The notes under the pieces are model-generated. The model made no database searches. It was not told where the DNA came from and worked only from the letters and a program-made list of their open reading frames with translations. The position numbers were made by a program, and so were the translations under genes. Positions 34,101 through 45,901 of a DNA stretch of 64,000 nt are shown here, in pieces (positions within the stretch are counted from its first letter, which is position 1; each line of letters begins with the position of its first letter). The stretch is from Orbilia blumenaviensis. Its lineage: Eukaryota > Ascomycota > Orbiliomycetes > Orbiliales > Orbiliaceae. The stretch lies in contig JAVHNS010000002.1 in assembly GCA_036872755.1 (NCBI GenBank), forward strand, positions 2,604,001 to 2,668,000, in the 5' to 3' direction.

Positions 34101-37100
34101 TCTCCGTCGATACTGCTTCGGCGAACAAGAACATCTCATTCTTTCAACTCGGCCTTGATTCCGTCTCAATTGTTGGATTTTCGAATAGGCTTCGAAGGAA
34201 GGGATTTCAGAATATCGAAGTTTCGCTTGTCATGCAAAGTAAGTCTCAATATAACCCGATTACCTAGGTGGTACTAAAATTATAAATTAATTTGATTATT
34301 AGATTCTACCATCGCCTCTTTGGCAAAGGCCCTGTCATCCTCCAACGGGTCTGCGCCTGTGGTGAGCAAAAACATCCAAAACACTCTCCAGTCTATGAAA
34401 TCATTCAGTGTCGAACATGGCTTTGAAGTATCCTCCGCTCTTGGACTAGACGAAAAGGATATTGAAAGTATCGGACCTTGTACCCCTTTGCAAGAGGGTA
34501 TGATTGCCCGAGCACTGAATTCAGATGTACCACTTTACTACAACACTTTCTGTTTCGAGGTTTTGCAAAATACCACGCCCGAGGCCTTGAAGAAAGCCTG
34601 GCAAAGTGTCATTGATCGAACGGATATCCTGCGGACTTGCTTCTGTGAGACCTCGGACGGTATCGCCCAAGTGGTCTTGAGGAAGTCTGAGGTACAGTGG
34701 AAAAATGTTCGTGCTTCTTCGAATGAGCTTTTCGGAAACGATCGCATCAAGCAGCTCGAGATGGCAGATTTTGCTATCCCCTTGGTCAGCTTAGAATATA
34801 TCTCTGGCCAGACAAATCTCCTCCGCCTCTCAATATTCCATGCTTTATATGATGGTACCAGTATGCCAATGATTCTGTCCGATGTTGAAAGCTTCTTGTC
34901 CGGTCGTCAGCCCACACAACGGATGCAATTTACAGAGGCTGTTCCTCGGATACTTTCCTTAGATACTGAAGCTGCGAAGAAGTTCTGGGCAGACATCCTC
35001 GAGGGAATCGAAACTGGCCTTTTGGAACCAAGGAACCAGGTGAAGGAGGCGAAAGAGCACATCCTCACCCATGTCCTTGAAGCATCAAAAACGGATGTTG
35101 AGAGGACTGCTCGTAATCTCGGCTGTACAGTACAATCCCTTTTCCAGGTCGCTTGTCTCCAAGGTTTAGTCAGACTCCGAGAAAAGCAAGTAGTTATGGG
35201 GATTATCACTTCTGGTCGCTCATTCACGGTTGACGGGATTGACACATGCATTGGCCCTCTGTTCAATAGCATCCCTTGTTACCTACCTATCAGCCAGGGA
35301 GCCACATGGAAAGAGTATGCCCAAAAGGCACATGCCTTCAATATCAGCAGCATACCTTTCCATCACACTCCTCTTCGTCAAATTAGCAAATGGGTCGGAC
35401 AAGGAAGCAAACCTCTATTCGACGTCCTATTCGTATTCCAGCCAGCCGTGCCATCAGTTGAAGACAGGGCTTTGAAGGAAATCGACTCTACCGCAATAGC
35501 AGACTACCCGGTAGCCCTTGAGATCCAGCAAGGTTCCGACGGACGATATACCATTTCCGTTACTACAAACTCTGCCTACCTCGACGAATCTGAAAACTCA
35601 CTGCTATTGAAGTCCATCGTATCGGGCATCACAGATCTCCTTAACAACCCGGAGCAAGAAGTATCCGTTCTTCGAGAAATCGAGAGCGGTGCTTTCACAC
35701 CAAAATCTGAAGAGGATGAAGCCAAGCGCCCAGTGACTCCACTACCTGCAAAGTTCGCATGGAGTGAAGCTGCTACTTCTATTCGCAGAGAGCTAGCCAT
35801 CCTTACTGGTGTTGAAGAAAATACCATCACTGAGAAGTCGTCAATATATCAAGTCGGGCTGGATAGTGTTGAAGCTATCCGCCTCTCCTCCAGACTTCTG
35901 AAGAAGGGCATTCATCTTAAGGTCAGCGATATTATGCGCGAAGCCACTATTGAGCGCATGATGGCACACCTCGGCTCCCTCAAGTCTCAGGCCAACGCTT
36001 CAGATGCCAGGAACACGCTCCAAAAATTCGAGGCTTCTGCACAAAAGGCTTTGAAACTCTCCTCAGATAGTATGAAGAAGGTCGAGTCCATTCTACCAAC
36101 CACCCCCTTGCAAGACGTTATGATTGCTGAGTCAATTGGTTCGGACTTTGCTCTTTACTTCAACCATGATGTTCTAGAACTCCAAAAGGGTATCAATATC
36201 AAGAAGCTCCAAGCGGCCTGGAAAGCAGTTATCAAGAAGAACCCCATCCTCCGTACCACTTTTGAGGAGGCGCACGACCTTGAACTTGGGACTTCAACTG
36301 ATTATATCCAGATCGTTTGGAAGGACCTGCAATTGGAATGGGATGTTGTCGAAACCACCAGCGAACACGAGTCCGGTCGCGTGGATGAACTCATGGCAAG
36401 TCACAAGTCAAGAAAGGCGCCGCTTGCTCTTGGTATTGTCCGGAGCGATAAAAGAGTCCTGATGGTCTTGTCTATCTCGCATGCACTCTACGACGGCCGC
36501 TCTATGGGATTGTTACTTGATGATGTCGCTCGGGAATATGACGAACAGAGCACAATTCGCCCAGACTACAAACCTTTCCTCGAAAATGTCTTGAACCTGG
36601 ATACTGGGAAGAGCATCAAGTTTTGGAAGCATCTCTTGTCCAACACGAAGCCTCGGAGTTTCCCAGCGGCTTCTTCCGAAGGGCAAATCTGGAAAGCGGA
36701 ACGAAGCTCCAAGGTGTCAGTGTTCCAGTTCGCACAATTCTGCCGGGAACAACGAATTTCGGAGCCAGTTTTGGGCCAAGCTTGTCTAGGCCTTTTACTC
36801 TCTGAGATCTTCTCGCAGGACGATATTGTATTTGGGACCGTCATTTCCGGCAGGGAAACTGAAGAATCGGAGCAGTATATGTTCCCAACCATGAACACAA
36901 TTCCTGTTCGCACAGTCCTCCACGGGAATATTCGCAATGTCTTGAACTCAATGCAAAACAGCTACTCCCAGAGCCTGGAGCACCAATTTGTTCCTCTCCG
37001 TGACATCCAGAAGACCGTCTGTGAACCCGGGCAAAGGATGTTTGATACCCTCTTTGTGTACCAAAAGAACAAGGGTTCAGAAGATGACACTACGTTATGG

Positions 37101-39087
37101 AGATCTATTGGAGGTGCTTCTCAAATTGAGGTAAGACATTTTCGATAATTTATATTTTCAGATAGGCTAACGGATTTGCAGTATGCTATTGCGGTCGAGA
37201 TCGAAGTCAACGGCAACGACCTTACTTGGAGGATATCTGCCTCAAGCAATGCTATGGGTTCTACTGAAGCAGACGACACCCTTGATACCCTTGACGTGAT
37301 CCTCCAAAAAGTTATTGAAAGCCCGCAACAGAGTTATCAGCAATGTACTCATTCCCAGCTTGGCAGTAACCTTCGCTCACGGCTCCAAAGCGAGGTAGCC
37401 CAGAACGGCGACACAGAAGAATCCGCACAAGAGTCTGATAATTATGAAGATCTCGAACGACAGGTCATAAGTGCCATTAGCTTTGTGTCCAAGACTGCTG
37501 AAGGCGAAATCAAACCCTCGACTTCTATCTTCCACCTTGGAATTGATTCCATCTCTGCTATTCGCCTCGCTTCAGAGCTCCGAAAGCGTTCCCTCTTTAT
37601 TGCTGTTAGCGAGATCCTGAGGGAGTCGACGGTTAGAAAAATATGTTTGTTCCTGGATAAGAAGCAGCGCACTCCTAGCGCCCCCCAGAAGCCTGCTGAG
37701 CAGCCTGGAGTCTCATCAGAACAGCTCAAGAAGGTAGTTGCAGCCGCGGGCCTCAAGAGCGAGGATGTCGAGGATGTATCTCCTGCTACGTCTGGTCAAC
37801 TATTCTTGATCAAGGCCTGGGAGTCATCAGAGGGGAGAATCTTCCTTCCAACGTTCTCTTTCAAGTCTGCGGAAGCATTGAGGTCGCCAAGACTAAAGCG
37901 TGCACTTGACAGACTCGTGGTTTCAAACCCGATCCTGCGAACGTCGTTTGCAGCGGTTGGAGATGATATCTTTCAGGTTGTTCATAAGAGTGCCTCCCCC
38001 AGCTTCCGCTCAACATACTTCGACTCAGACTTAGTTCCAGAGACTAGTTTACAACAGATAAACGGTGAGGAACAGGCGAGAGAGTATGACATGAGCACAC
38101 CTTCTCTCAGAGTACATCTGGTTAGCTCAAGGAAGGAATCCTTTGTCTTTGCCACCCTCCACCATGCCCTCTACGATGCCTTTACCTTGCCTACCCTCCT
38201 ATCTCAGCTCTCTGATCTTTACAAAAACGAAGATATGGTGCTACCAAAGCCAAGTAAGCCAGCTGCTACTTCTTCAAGCCCTGAGACTAAGGAATTCTGG
38301 ACCAAGTACTTCGCAAATGCGGAATCAAGTCCCCTCGAGCCAAAGGGAAATGTGGATATCACGGAAAGAGTAGAGCTCTATACTGAGAGACATATTCCTA
38401 ATGGCTCAAAGATTGATGCTGCCTGTAGAAAACATGGCATCTCTCTCCACTCCCTGAGCATAGCCTGTTTCGGGCAAATCATTTCCAAGGTTGTTCAGAA
38501 GGACAGCCCTGTTTTCGGCGTCTATCTCTCCAATCGCCATCTGACTGAGGTATCTGAGGGAGTCCAGACAATGCCAACTTTGAACATGGTCCCTCTTATG
38601 GTTAAAAGCGCATCCAGATCCTCCCTGATAGACCTTGCAAGACAAGTCCAGGATGATTTGCTAAAAATTAGCACAAGCGATGCGGCAACTACTAGCCTAA
38701 TGGAAATTTACCAATGGACCGGGATCCGTATTGACAGCTTCGTCAACTTCTTGAAAGAGGACAGGTTAGATGGCAATAGCCGAGATGGCGGGTTGTTTGA
38801 GCGATTTGAACTTTCGGCTGGACCTCCGACTGGAAGGGAGTTTTCGATACCAGGATCGCTGCGTTCGAAGGATACTATTATCCAGGTATGTTCTACCACC
38901 ATCCTTATTAAAATACAAGAAATCACATTTACTGACATTTTCATAATAGACAAATCTTGACCTCGAGATGGCGTTGCGAAATGGGTTTGTAGATGTTGGA
39001 TTATTTGCCGCCAAGAAGTACCTCGACAAGATCGATCTCCGGAAGATTTCCGAGGAGATTAAGGAAGGGTTGATGCATTTCGAGTAG
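28163..39087 (+). CDS. sidC: Ferrichrome-type NRPS, A-T-C-A-T-C-T-C-T-C
   Basis: Eight exons: 28163-28708, 28788-28858, 28919-29964, 30021-30910, 30971-34238, 34303-37130, 37182-38885 and 38950-39087, 3,496 residues. It would build an intracellular ferrichrome-type siderophore from small amino acids and N5-acyl-N5-hydroxyornithine. Residues 1-230 resemble a C-domain remnant. A1 (about 260-790) has YTSGSTGQPKA, SYGPTEAAM and GRKDDQVKLRGFRIELGE. T1 has LGLDSIS (Ser827). C1 has HAIYDA (His1035). A2 (about 1345-1860) has YTSGTTGTPKG, GYGPTEATIG and GRADDQVKLRGQRLELGE. T2 is at Ser1915, C2 HALYDG at His2120, T3 at Ser2462, C3 HALYDG at His2667, T4 at Ser3006, and C4 HHALYDA at His3211. There is no thioesterase, as usual for this family. 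The T-C-T-C-T-C end matches SidC/NPS2, but one N-terminal A-T-C module is absent. It is not NPS6-like, which has one A domain. Confidence 0.95.
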
Positions 39088-42000
39088 GATTCCTTGGTAC
39101 GGCCTTAGTTTTGCTTTCGCATTGTTTCCGTTGTATACCTTTGTAATTTATCTTCTCTGTAAATTCTTTTGTTTGTTTGGGTAATACTTTCCCGGAGTTT
39201 ACTTTTTTGTTATTTGTATTTTGCTGTTTACTGTATATTTTTAGAGCTACCAATAGTTTACGTACAAAGTTCAACGTGCAATATCTGCCAACGTTAATAC
39301 AACTGACAGGAGAACTGGAGCCTTTGATATGTCTAAGATCTGACAAAACGCTTAAGTACTGAACCACTTACTTGGGGATCCCGTGTGTAGACATATTATC
39401 TTCGAATAGATAATCTTGAAATGAGCTCCACAAGGCCTCTATGAGCGAGACTAAGTCTGTGGAACGGATGATCGGACGAAATACGGAAAATATGTCGCAG
39501 ATATCCGAGGCTGGTAGCCATGCATAAGTGTTTGGCCTTTCTCGTATTACATGCAATAATCCTATAGACGCCGTTCACTTTGCCTTCTCCCACATGGAAT
39601 GTCAATTTATAGCTTGAGCTTAGACCTTTTAGTAACATTCTGGACCGCCCAGCTTAGTTAATCACGGTAACTCCTACGTAGCATTTCCCTGTCTACGGAT
39701 CAATAGTACTACCGAGGAGATATTCTTACTTAAGATCAACCCACTTTCGGCCTCTCAAGCCCGCAATAACAATAAGGCAGCGTCCGCAGATGTCAGATAT
39801 GGGGAACTAGGAGGGCCCACATGCATAGTTGAAGCGCAATATAAAACCTTTTTACTCCACAAAGGGATTGCTCACGCGAGCAATCGTGCGAAATCGGCGT
39901 CACTTTGGGGGCGAAAATATGGATCCTCCAAGGGCCCTAGGGCACGTGTGGAGATCTCAATGAAAGTGCGTGTGGGCTGTGCTTCAAAAAAATTTTTAAT
40001 TTTTAATTTTTTTTTTTTTTCTTGTCTCTTCCCCATTGAAGCAGGGACCAATTTTATTGAGGCTTTCGCTCGCATCAAAGTTTATCGAGAGTGACATGAC
40101 AGGAAGGGAAAAAATCCTTCGAGTGCATGCTGGGCATAGGTATGTAGCTCTCGAACCAGCATGTTGGATCCGGTCTGAAGATATTAATTCCAAGACATCG
40201 AGACATGGGATCAGTTTTTCTGGGGTTTCACCCTGTCCAATGGGAGCAAGAACGATTACGTTTGGAATATGCAGCCTGGCCTGGTGTACTGAGGGATACT
40301 GGAAAACTTTTCAATAGAAAAGGTTTCAGATGAGAGCGTGCCTGAAAGTCCCAGTTCTTTGGCAAGCCTGGTGGCTACGCCGCGCCGCCTCTGATATCGA
40401 CGCCTGATAGCTGATAGCGTAGGCTCCCCGGATCTGGTTCGCATGCAGGCAGCAGGCGACAACATGTACCTTACATACAAACTTTCACACGAAATGGTGA
40501 TATAGTGGGCTTATGTGGACGACTTGGAAACTCCACAGTGCTGTCATCAGAGAGTGGGGGAAGCGAGAAAGAAGGGGGGGATACTATGACGGATCACAAC
40601 CGAATCCTCGGAGACGACCGTATCCTCATGGGCTTTCTGGGTTCTGGGATGCGATTTTGACTATTCCTGTTTCGAGAAAGGGACCTGTTGTTGAGTTTCT
40701 TGCCTAGCAGAATTAAGTAATTTCTTATTTTCCATGCAAGAGTGTGTCGTTTGACTGGAGGTCCAAGCGAAGGCCGACGGTTTCCAATCAAAGCTTGGAT
40801 TTGCAGGCGCGCCACCAATTTGATAAACCTTTCTTCCCCAGCTCGACCATTCATTTAAAAGGCAAATCAGGTCCGGGGTAAAAGGAATGCAACAAACCAA
40901 AAAGGAACGGCTAATCCCAGGGACTGAAATTCAGGCCGTTTAATTGGTGCCGGGATGTTGTGGGTCATTGGACAAGCTTCTTCAATCTCAGATTTCGTGG
41001 TGTTCAGCGCAGGCGCGCAATCTCGAACATCTCGATGAATAATCTGGGCTCAAAGAACGTGCATCTAACTTGCGCCGTCTTGACAAACGGAAAGCGCGTG
41101 AAACATAAAAGGGTCTTCATATTGGCTGGGCGAGGTATGGTTTAAGGTTGAATATCGCGCATTTAGGCAGAATTTGAGCCTGTGGGCGAGGAGAGGTTCG
41201 GATTTGCGGCCCCCACTCCCACTAGTGACCCCCACCCGTCGAACCTCAGACATGACCGTCTAGAAGGTCAAACAGCCGACGAGCCATTTTGTTTCGCCCG
41301 AGTTTACGGGACATATGTAGTCGGTTCGGAGGGTTAGGATGAAGAGAAACTCTGGAACTCGGATGCATCATCTTCGACGCTCGGTTGTGGAGGGCGGGTT
41401 CCCCAAAGGCTCAAGCTCGAGTGCAGCTCGCCGACTAAAAAACCAGATGGTTACTTTCTGCATTGCTTTTTCTTCAAGAATCTTGGATCTTTGTTCAGCC
41501 TCTTCCTTCATTGTTGGCAAAGTGTTCGCATGCACACACTCCAAAAATGAGTTGAAGGTCCCGACATTAAGAGACTACACCCTTAATATCGCGCTACATC
41601 TTGGTGCGGGGTCATGCATCATCAGGGAGCCAAACCCTCCAGTGGGTGTGTGGCGTTCATTTAGATGCAAGCTGTGATAAACCTGATTCCTCGTGACGCC
41701 CAGGTCTCCATGCTGCCAAGTAGCACTACTTTGCATAGACACGAGACGGCCGGAATGTGCCAGGCTTACTATCTGCATCTCGACCATTCCCAGTGCTGCG
41801 GCAGGCATTTGCCAAAATTCACACTCTCCCTGGATCCCTAACGCTACATAAATGTATACTATACATGTATAAGGGATGTTCAAGGATGGGGTTGGATCAT
41901 CTATGACTTCAAAGTAGCGTGTCGACGTATAATTCCTGGGAATGGGGATGCTCCTTGAACGGGAGTACGTATGTGCATCGATCGAAGGGAGGTGCGGTTG

Positions 42001-43083
42001 AAAATTAAAAACCAGAACCAGTTGATCCGATCGAAGATTCAATATTTCCCTGAGTGACATGTTTGGGTATACCACCACATCACACCCTCTAGATAAGATC
42101 CGCTGAGATGCAGTTGTGGTGGAGGTCCGAGCAGGAAACTAATTTTCTGGGTCACGGATCAACGTGCGCCATGTCTTGCATGGCACTTTTTGCGAGGGTC
42201 GTTTCGCGGGTAAAATCTTACCAGATCGTTTTGTCTAGGTGGCCAGCGGCCGAATTACTTGCTTGCAGCGCAATGACTGAATTGAAGAAGTGTGTACAGA
42301 ATAATGTCAGGAGCCTGTGGATGCATTGTATGTGGTTGCAGTTGCAGGTTGATTAGAGTGGCCAGTGGATTCGAAGCTTGCCATACCCCGCGCAATGATA
42401 TGTCATGGCAAGATGGCTATGTCTACATGAATCGTGCGCAGTAGGTGAGAATGCAAATGTCACGTACTGGCTGACTGTCTTCGCTTCAGGTCTCAAAACC
42501 GTTGCACCAATCGTAAAAGGATGGCTTCTCACAGCTGCATCAAACTGCATCATCGGTGATCCATTATCCAACGCCCCTCGCCTGTGACTGCTGTGGTTGG
42601 GGCAAAGTATTAGGGGTTTCTTCCTTTGACGGGTAACCGGCCCTGCAAGCTGATATTGATAAATCACAGCGTGTGATATCCATCTCACGGCGTCTGTTGG
42701 GCTCCCGTAGACCCACCTGCCTCAATTTTTCACCGTAGCGAATGTACACACTCTCGTTATGGTAATGCGTCTGATAATATTGGTTACTTTGGTCAAAAAA
42801 AAAAAAAAAAGTGACATTCTACTAAGACGACTTATTTATGATTACAACGAATGCAACGTGGTTTTGCAAAGTTTCGGCTTAACCTCAAAACGAAACAGAC
42901 TGGTCAACGTTAACCTCGTCGAATTCTACGGAACGATTTTCTATGGTTTCGGCATGGTATCTTTTAAGCTACTCGACCCAGGCCAGGATGGGTTCTACGG
43001 GATGAGGCAGAATCCTTTCCCCATAGAGGGTTTGTAGCTGTTTCGGAAGACGAGGATTTAAAAATTATACTTATGTAGTATAG

Positions 43084-43119
<36 letters not shown>

Positions 43120-45901
43120 TTTTCTGGGTGCGGGCCAAGTATTAATTACTAGTCGCCCTTACCAGCTGCAATATCAAGCCTCCCTGGTATTAATCGCAGT
43201 TCGATGCTTCGACACCATGCGCGATGAAGAGTCGAAAGGATGGGTTGATTGACTGATTAATTGACTGATTGATCTTTAAGATTGGATGCGACGCATGCTG
43301 GAGCTCTCCTGCCTATTCGACAGTAGATTCAACTACCGGCCGGCCTTACTATTGCTATGCTTTGTAATTTGACAAGTTTGAGAAGCATTCGAGCGGTCTG
43401 TTTGCCTGTATTGAATTGGATTTTTCCATTTCTCTATTTTATTTTATTTTTCCTTTCCAGAAGCCGGAAAACCGAAGGCTCATAGAAAAAAGTACGTATC
43501 GCTGACAGAACCACCTTCCTGTTCGAAACCCTCACACCCGTTCCGATCGTGAACCTCGGTCAGCCCAAGCCCCCGAACCCCATCCTCCCGCCCAGGGTAA
43601 TTTTCCATCTTCGGCTATCTCTGTCAGGACAAGAGCCTGAAGCCTGAAGCCTGCTGCCGTTTTGTTTCTGTGCCGCGCTGGGTGCTACTAGTAGTGTCGA
43701 CCATGTTGAGCGCCTGCAAGCTAGCTGCATCGAACCACCTTTGATATGAGAGCTTCTCCGCATTCGTGAACCCAATAATAACCCTCAGATCCTCGCCCAG
43801 GGCAACCTGCAGTGCAGAGGACGACCTTCCGGAACTCTTCTCCTTGTGGCTATACTCATTTCACCTACAGCTTTTTGATATTAACTGATACCAATTCGGG
43901 CTGCCTCTGCAACGCGAGGTTTCGGTACTTTTGCTTCAAAACAAGTCTCCGCACCTTCTGGCAGGTCGGTTTCTCGGAGCGGGTTGAAAAGATTCAATGC
44001 CTCTTGCGGGTCGAGAGTCAGAGTGTTAATCATTAAGTCCATGGCTGCCAGCGTAGGAAGGGTGTACGTCGGTGAGTATTTATCTTTTCGTGCAAGCTGC
44101 ATATCGTATATCAGACCATGGAGGAGGAGTGCTTTCCAGCTCTCGCTTTCTCGCACCAGTCTCATTGCCCTGGCCCCGGTCGATTTCCCTGCCGGACCAT
44201 GCCCATGTGCACCCTTATTCCTTTTTCCTTCCCTCGCGACAAAGCTCAAAAGACTTAGCACGTTAAAAAAGAAACGGGGCATACACCACCTTTTGTGACC
44301 TGCTTCAAAACTAACGAAAATTTTTAAACTAAGAGGGAGGGGGCAAATAAGAGGACGGGGCTTTGAACTGCTATTACAGGTGGCCCATCCCGCTTTAATC
44401 GCTCGGAAACTCAAGTGAGATGTCGTTCTTATTTGCTGGGTCACCTGTCTGTCACGCAGCATCCGTCTATTTTCTCCAGCCTGTATAACAACTTCTGTGC
44501 GCCCAGAACGCTGTTACCTTGTGGTATACGTCGATTATTTTTCCCGCTGAATGTAGATACCTAGCTGCACAGCGGTGGTTGTTTTATTTTATTTTATTTT
44601 ATTTTTTTTATTTTCTTGGGCCCGCCGTCTCTTTTCGTTTTCCCGCTGGGATATTATTACTTATTCTTCCACGGGAATTTTTTTTTATTTTTTTTTTATC
44701 TATATACCTCTATCTATTTATTTTTTTTTTATTTTTTTTTTATTTTATTTATCTTGTTCTATTCTTGCCACTAAGGAAGGTCAGTCTACTTCTCTCGAGT
44801 TTCGATTTCTCGACACACACTGCCACGACATTACCTAATGCCTGGGATCTCTCGATCTTCTCCCATTCTCTATCTGTAATATTTTTGTTTTCCCTTTTCC
44901 CGCCCTTTCAGTATCCTTCCCCTGTGATACCTTTCTCCACGTTTCCTCGTCTTTTTAAGGTGCTTTGCCTTGCGTATTTGCATTTGCTTGTTCTTGAGGC
45001 GACTTTTTTCCTCGACTTTTCCAGCCATCCGCTAACGACATGTCCATGTACATGCGCATATGCCTCAGATTCTTTTGATCAAGCATATCACAGTCATATT
45101 ATACGACCGACAGGCTCGAAGACCCCCTTTTACCTGTCGGACACCTTGCGGCGCCTTGGCCTTCTGGAGCGACGTCCGAATAGTTCAAATTCCAGCAGCC
45201 AACATAACTTAACTTAACTTTGGCCGATTGTTGATGCTTTCTTCCGCTGCTGAGTTAGCGCACGGAGCCCGAGTCGCATACATTAAAACCCCTCCCTTGC
45301 TTTTCACCTCTATCCTTTCGAACCTCGCACATTCCTCTCCGCAATCCTACAGAAATTAATCAAGACCCAACGAAGCTGCAATCGAGTTCGATCGACATCA
45401 GTAACGCATTCGACGACCAACCTGTTTCGGTATCTAATCACATGGGCTTCTGAGCAGCATCAGCCGAAAAGAAAACCCGCATCCAACCCCAACCTTTGTC
45501 ACCTGTAGCCTTTTTTGTGTAACCACTTGGGGATCATTTTTATCCTTTCCGTGAACTTGGGCCAGCGACCGTTGGAAGAGGGGATCCCGCCTTTATCCGA
45601 CATCTCGATAACTGTAATATTTTTGTGGTTCCGTGCATTGACTAGCTTAAGCCGATATCTCGACTGGACACTTCATCGGTATTCTCATACCCTAGGACCT
45701 CCCCCTACCCCCTGCCCCCCCGAAGCATCGCGACTGGATTTACTACCCGCATAAAAAACAGTTTTCATAAGTCGTTGCTCAATCGAATTCTTCCGGTGCT
45801 ATTCTTGATATTGTGGAGGGAGGTGTTGGGATATTCGTTGGAGGGTTCTGTATTGACAACCGACAAGGTCCCATTTTTCTTATTTTTTTTGACCCGGGAA
45901 A
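39088..45901. other. Gene-poor 6.8-kb region with long TF leader
   Basis: I find no supportable gene. Open frames such as 41575-42078 (minus) and 43881-44462 (minus) show no recognisable domain. Homopolymers occur at 42796-42811 (A) and 43084-43115 (A32). From about 44500 to 45900 the DNA is strongly pyrimidine-rich (ATTTT repeats at 44580-44620), consistent with promoter and long leader of the downstream transcription factor. Confidence 0.5.
43084..43115. repeat. A32 homopolymer
   Basis: Thirty-two consecutive A after TATAG, followed by GTTTTTTT. No retroelement coding sequence is visible upstream. Confidence 0.85.

Noticed and set aside
28163..39087. NPS6/SidD-type extracellular siderophore synthetase
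   Set aside because: Those enzymes have a single A domain (A-T-C-T-C). Two full A domains and the T-C-T-C-T-C end fit the ferrichrome group.
41575..42078. 167-codon open frame on the minus strand
   Set aside because: No recognisable family, no supporting splice pattern; kept only as part of the gene-poor region.
43881..44462. 193-codon open frame on the minus strand
   Set aside because: No domain, no signal, no intron logic; it lies in low-information DNA next to the TF leader.
44519..45217. 232-codon open frame on the plus strand
   Set aside because: Composition is almost all Phe, Leu, Ser and Ile from T-rich DNA, as expected by chance in a pyrimidine-rich leader.
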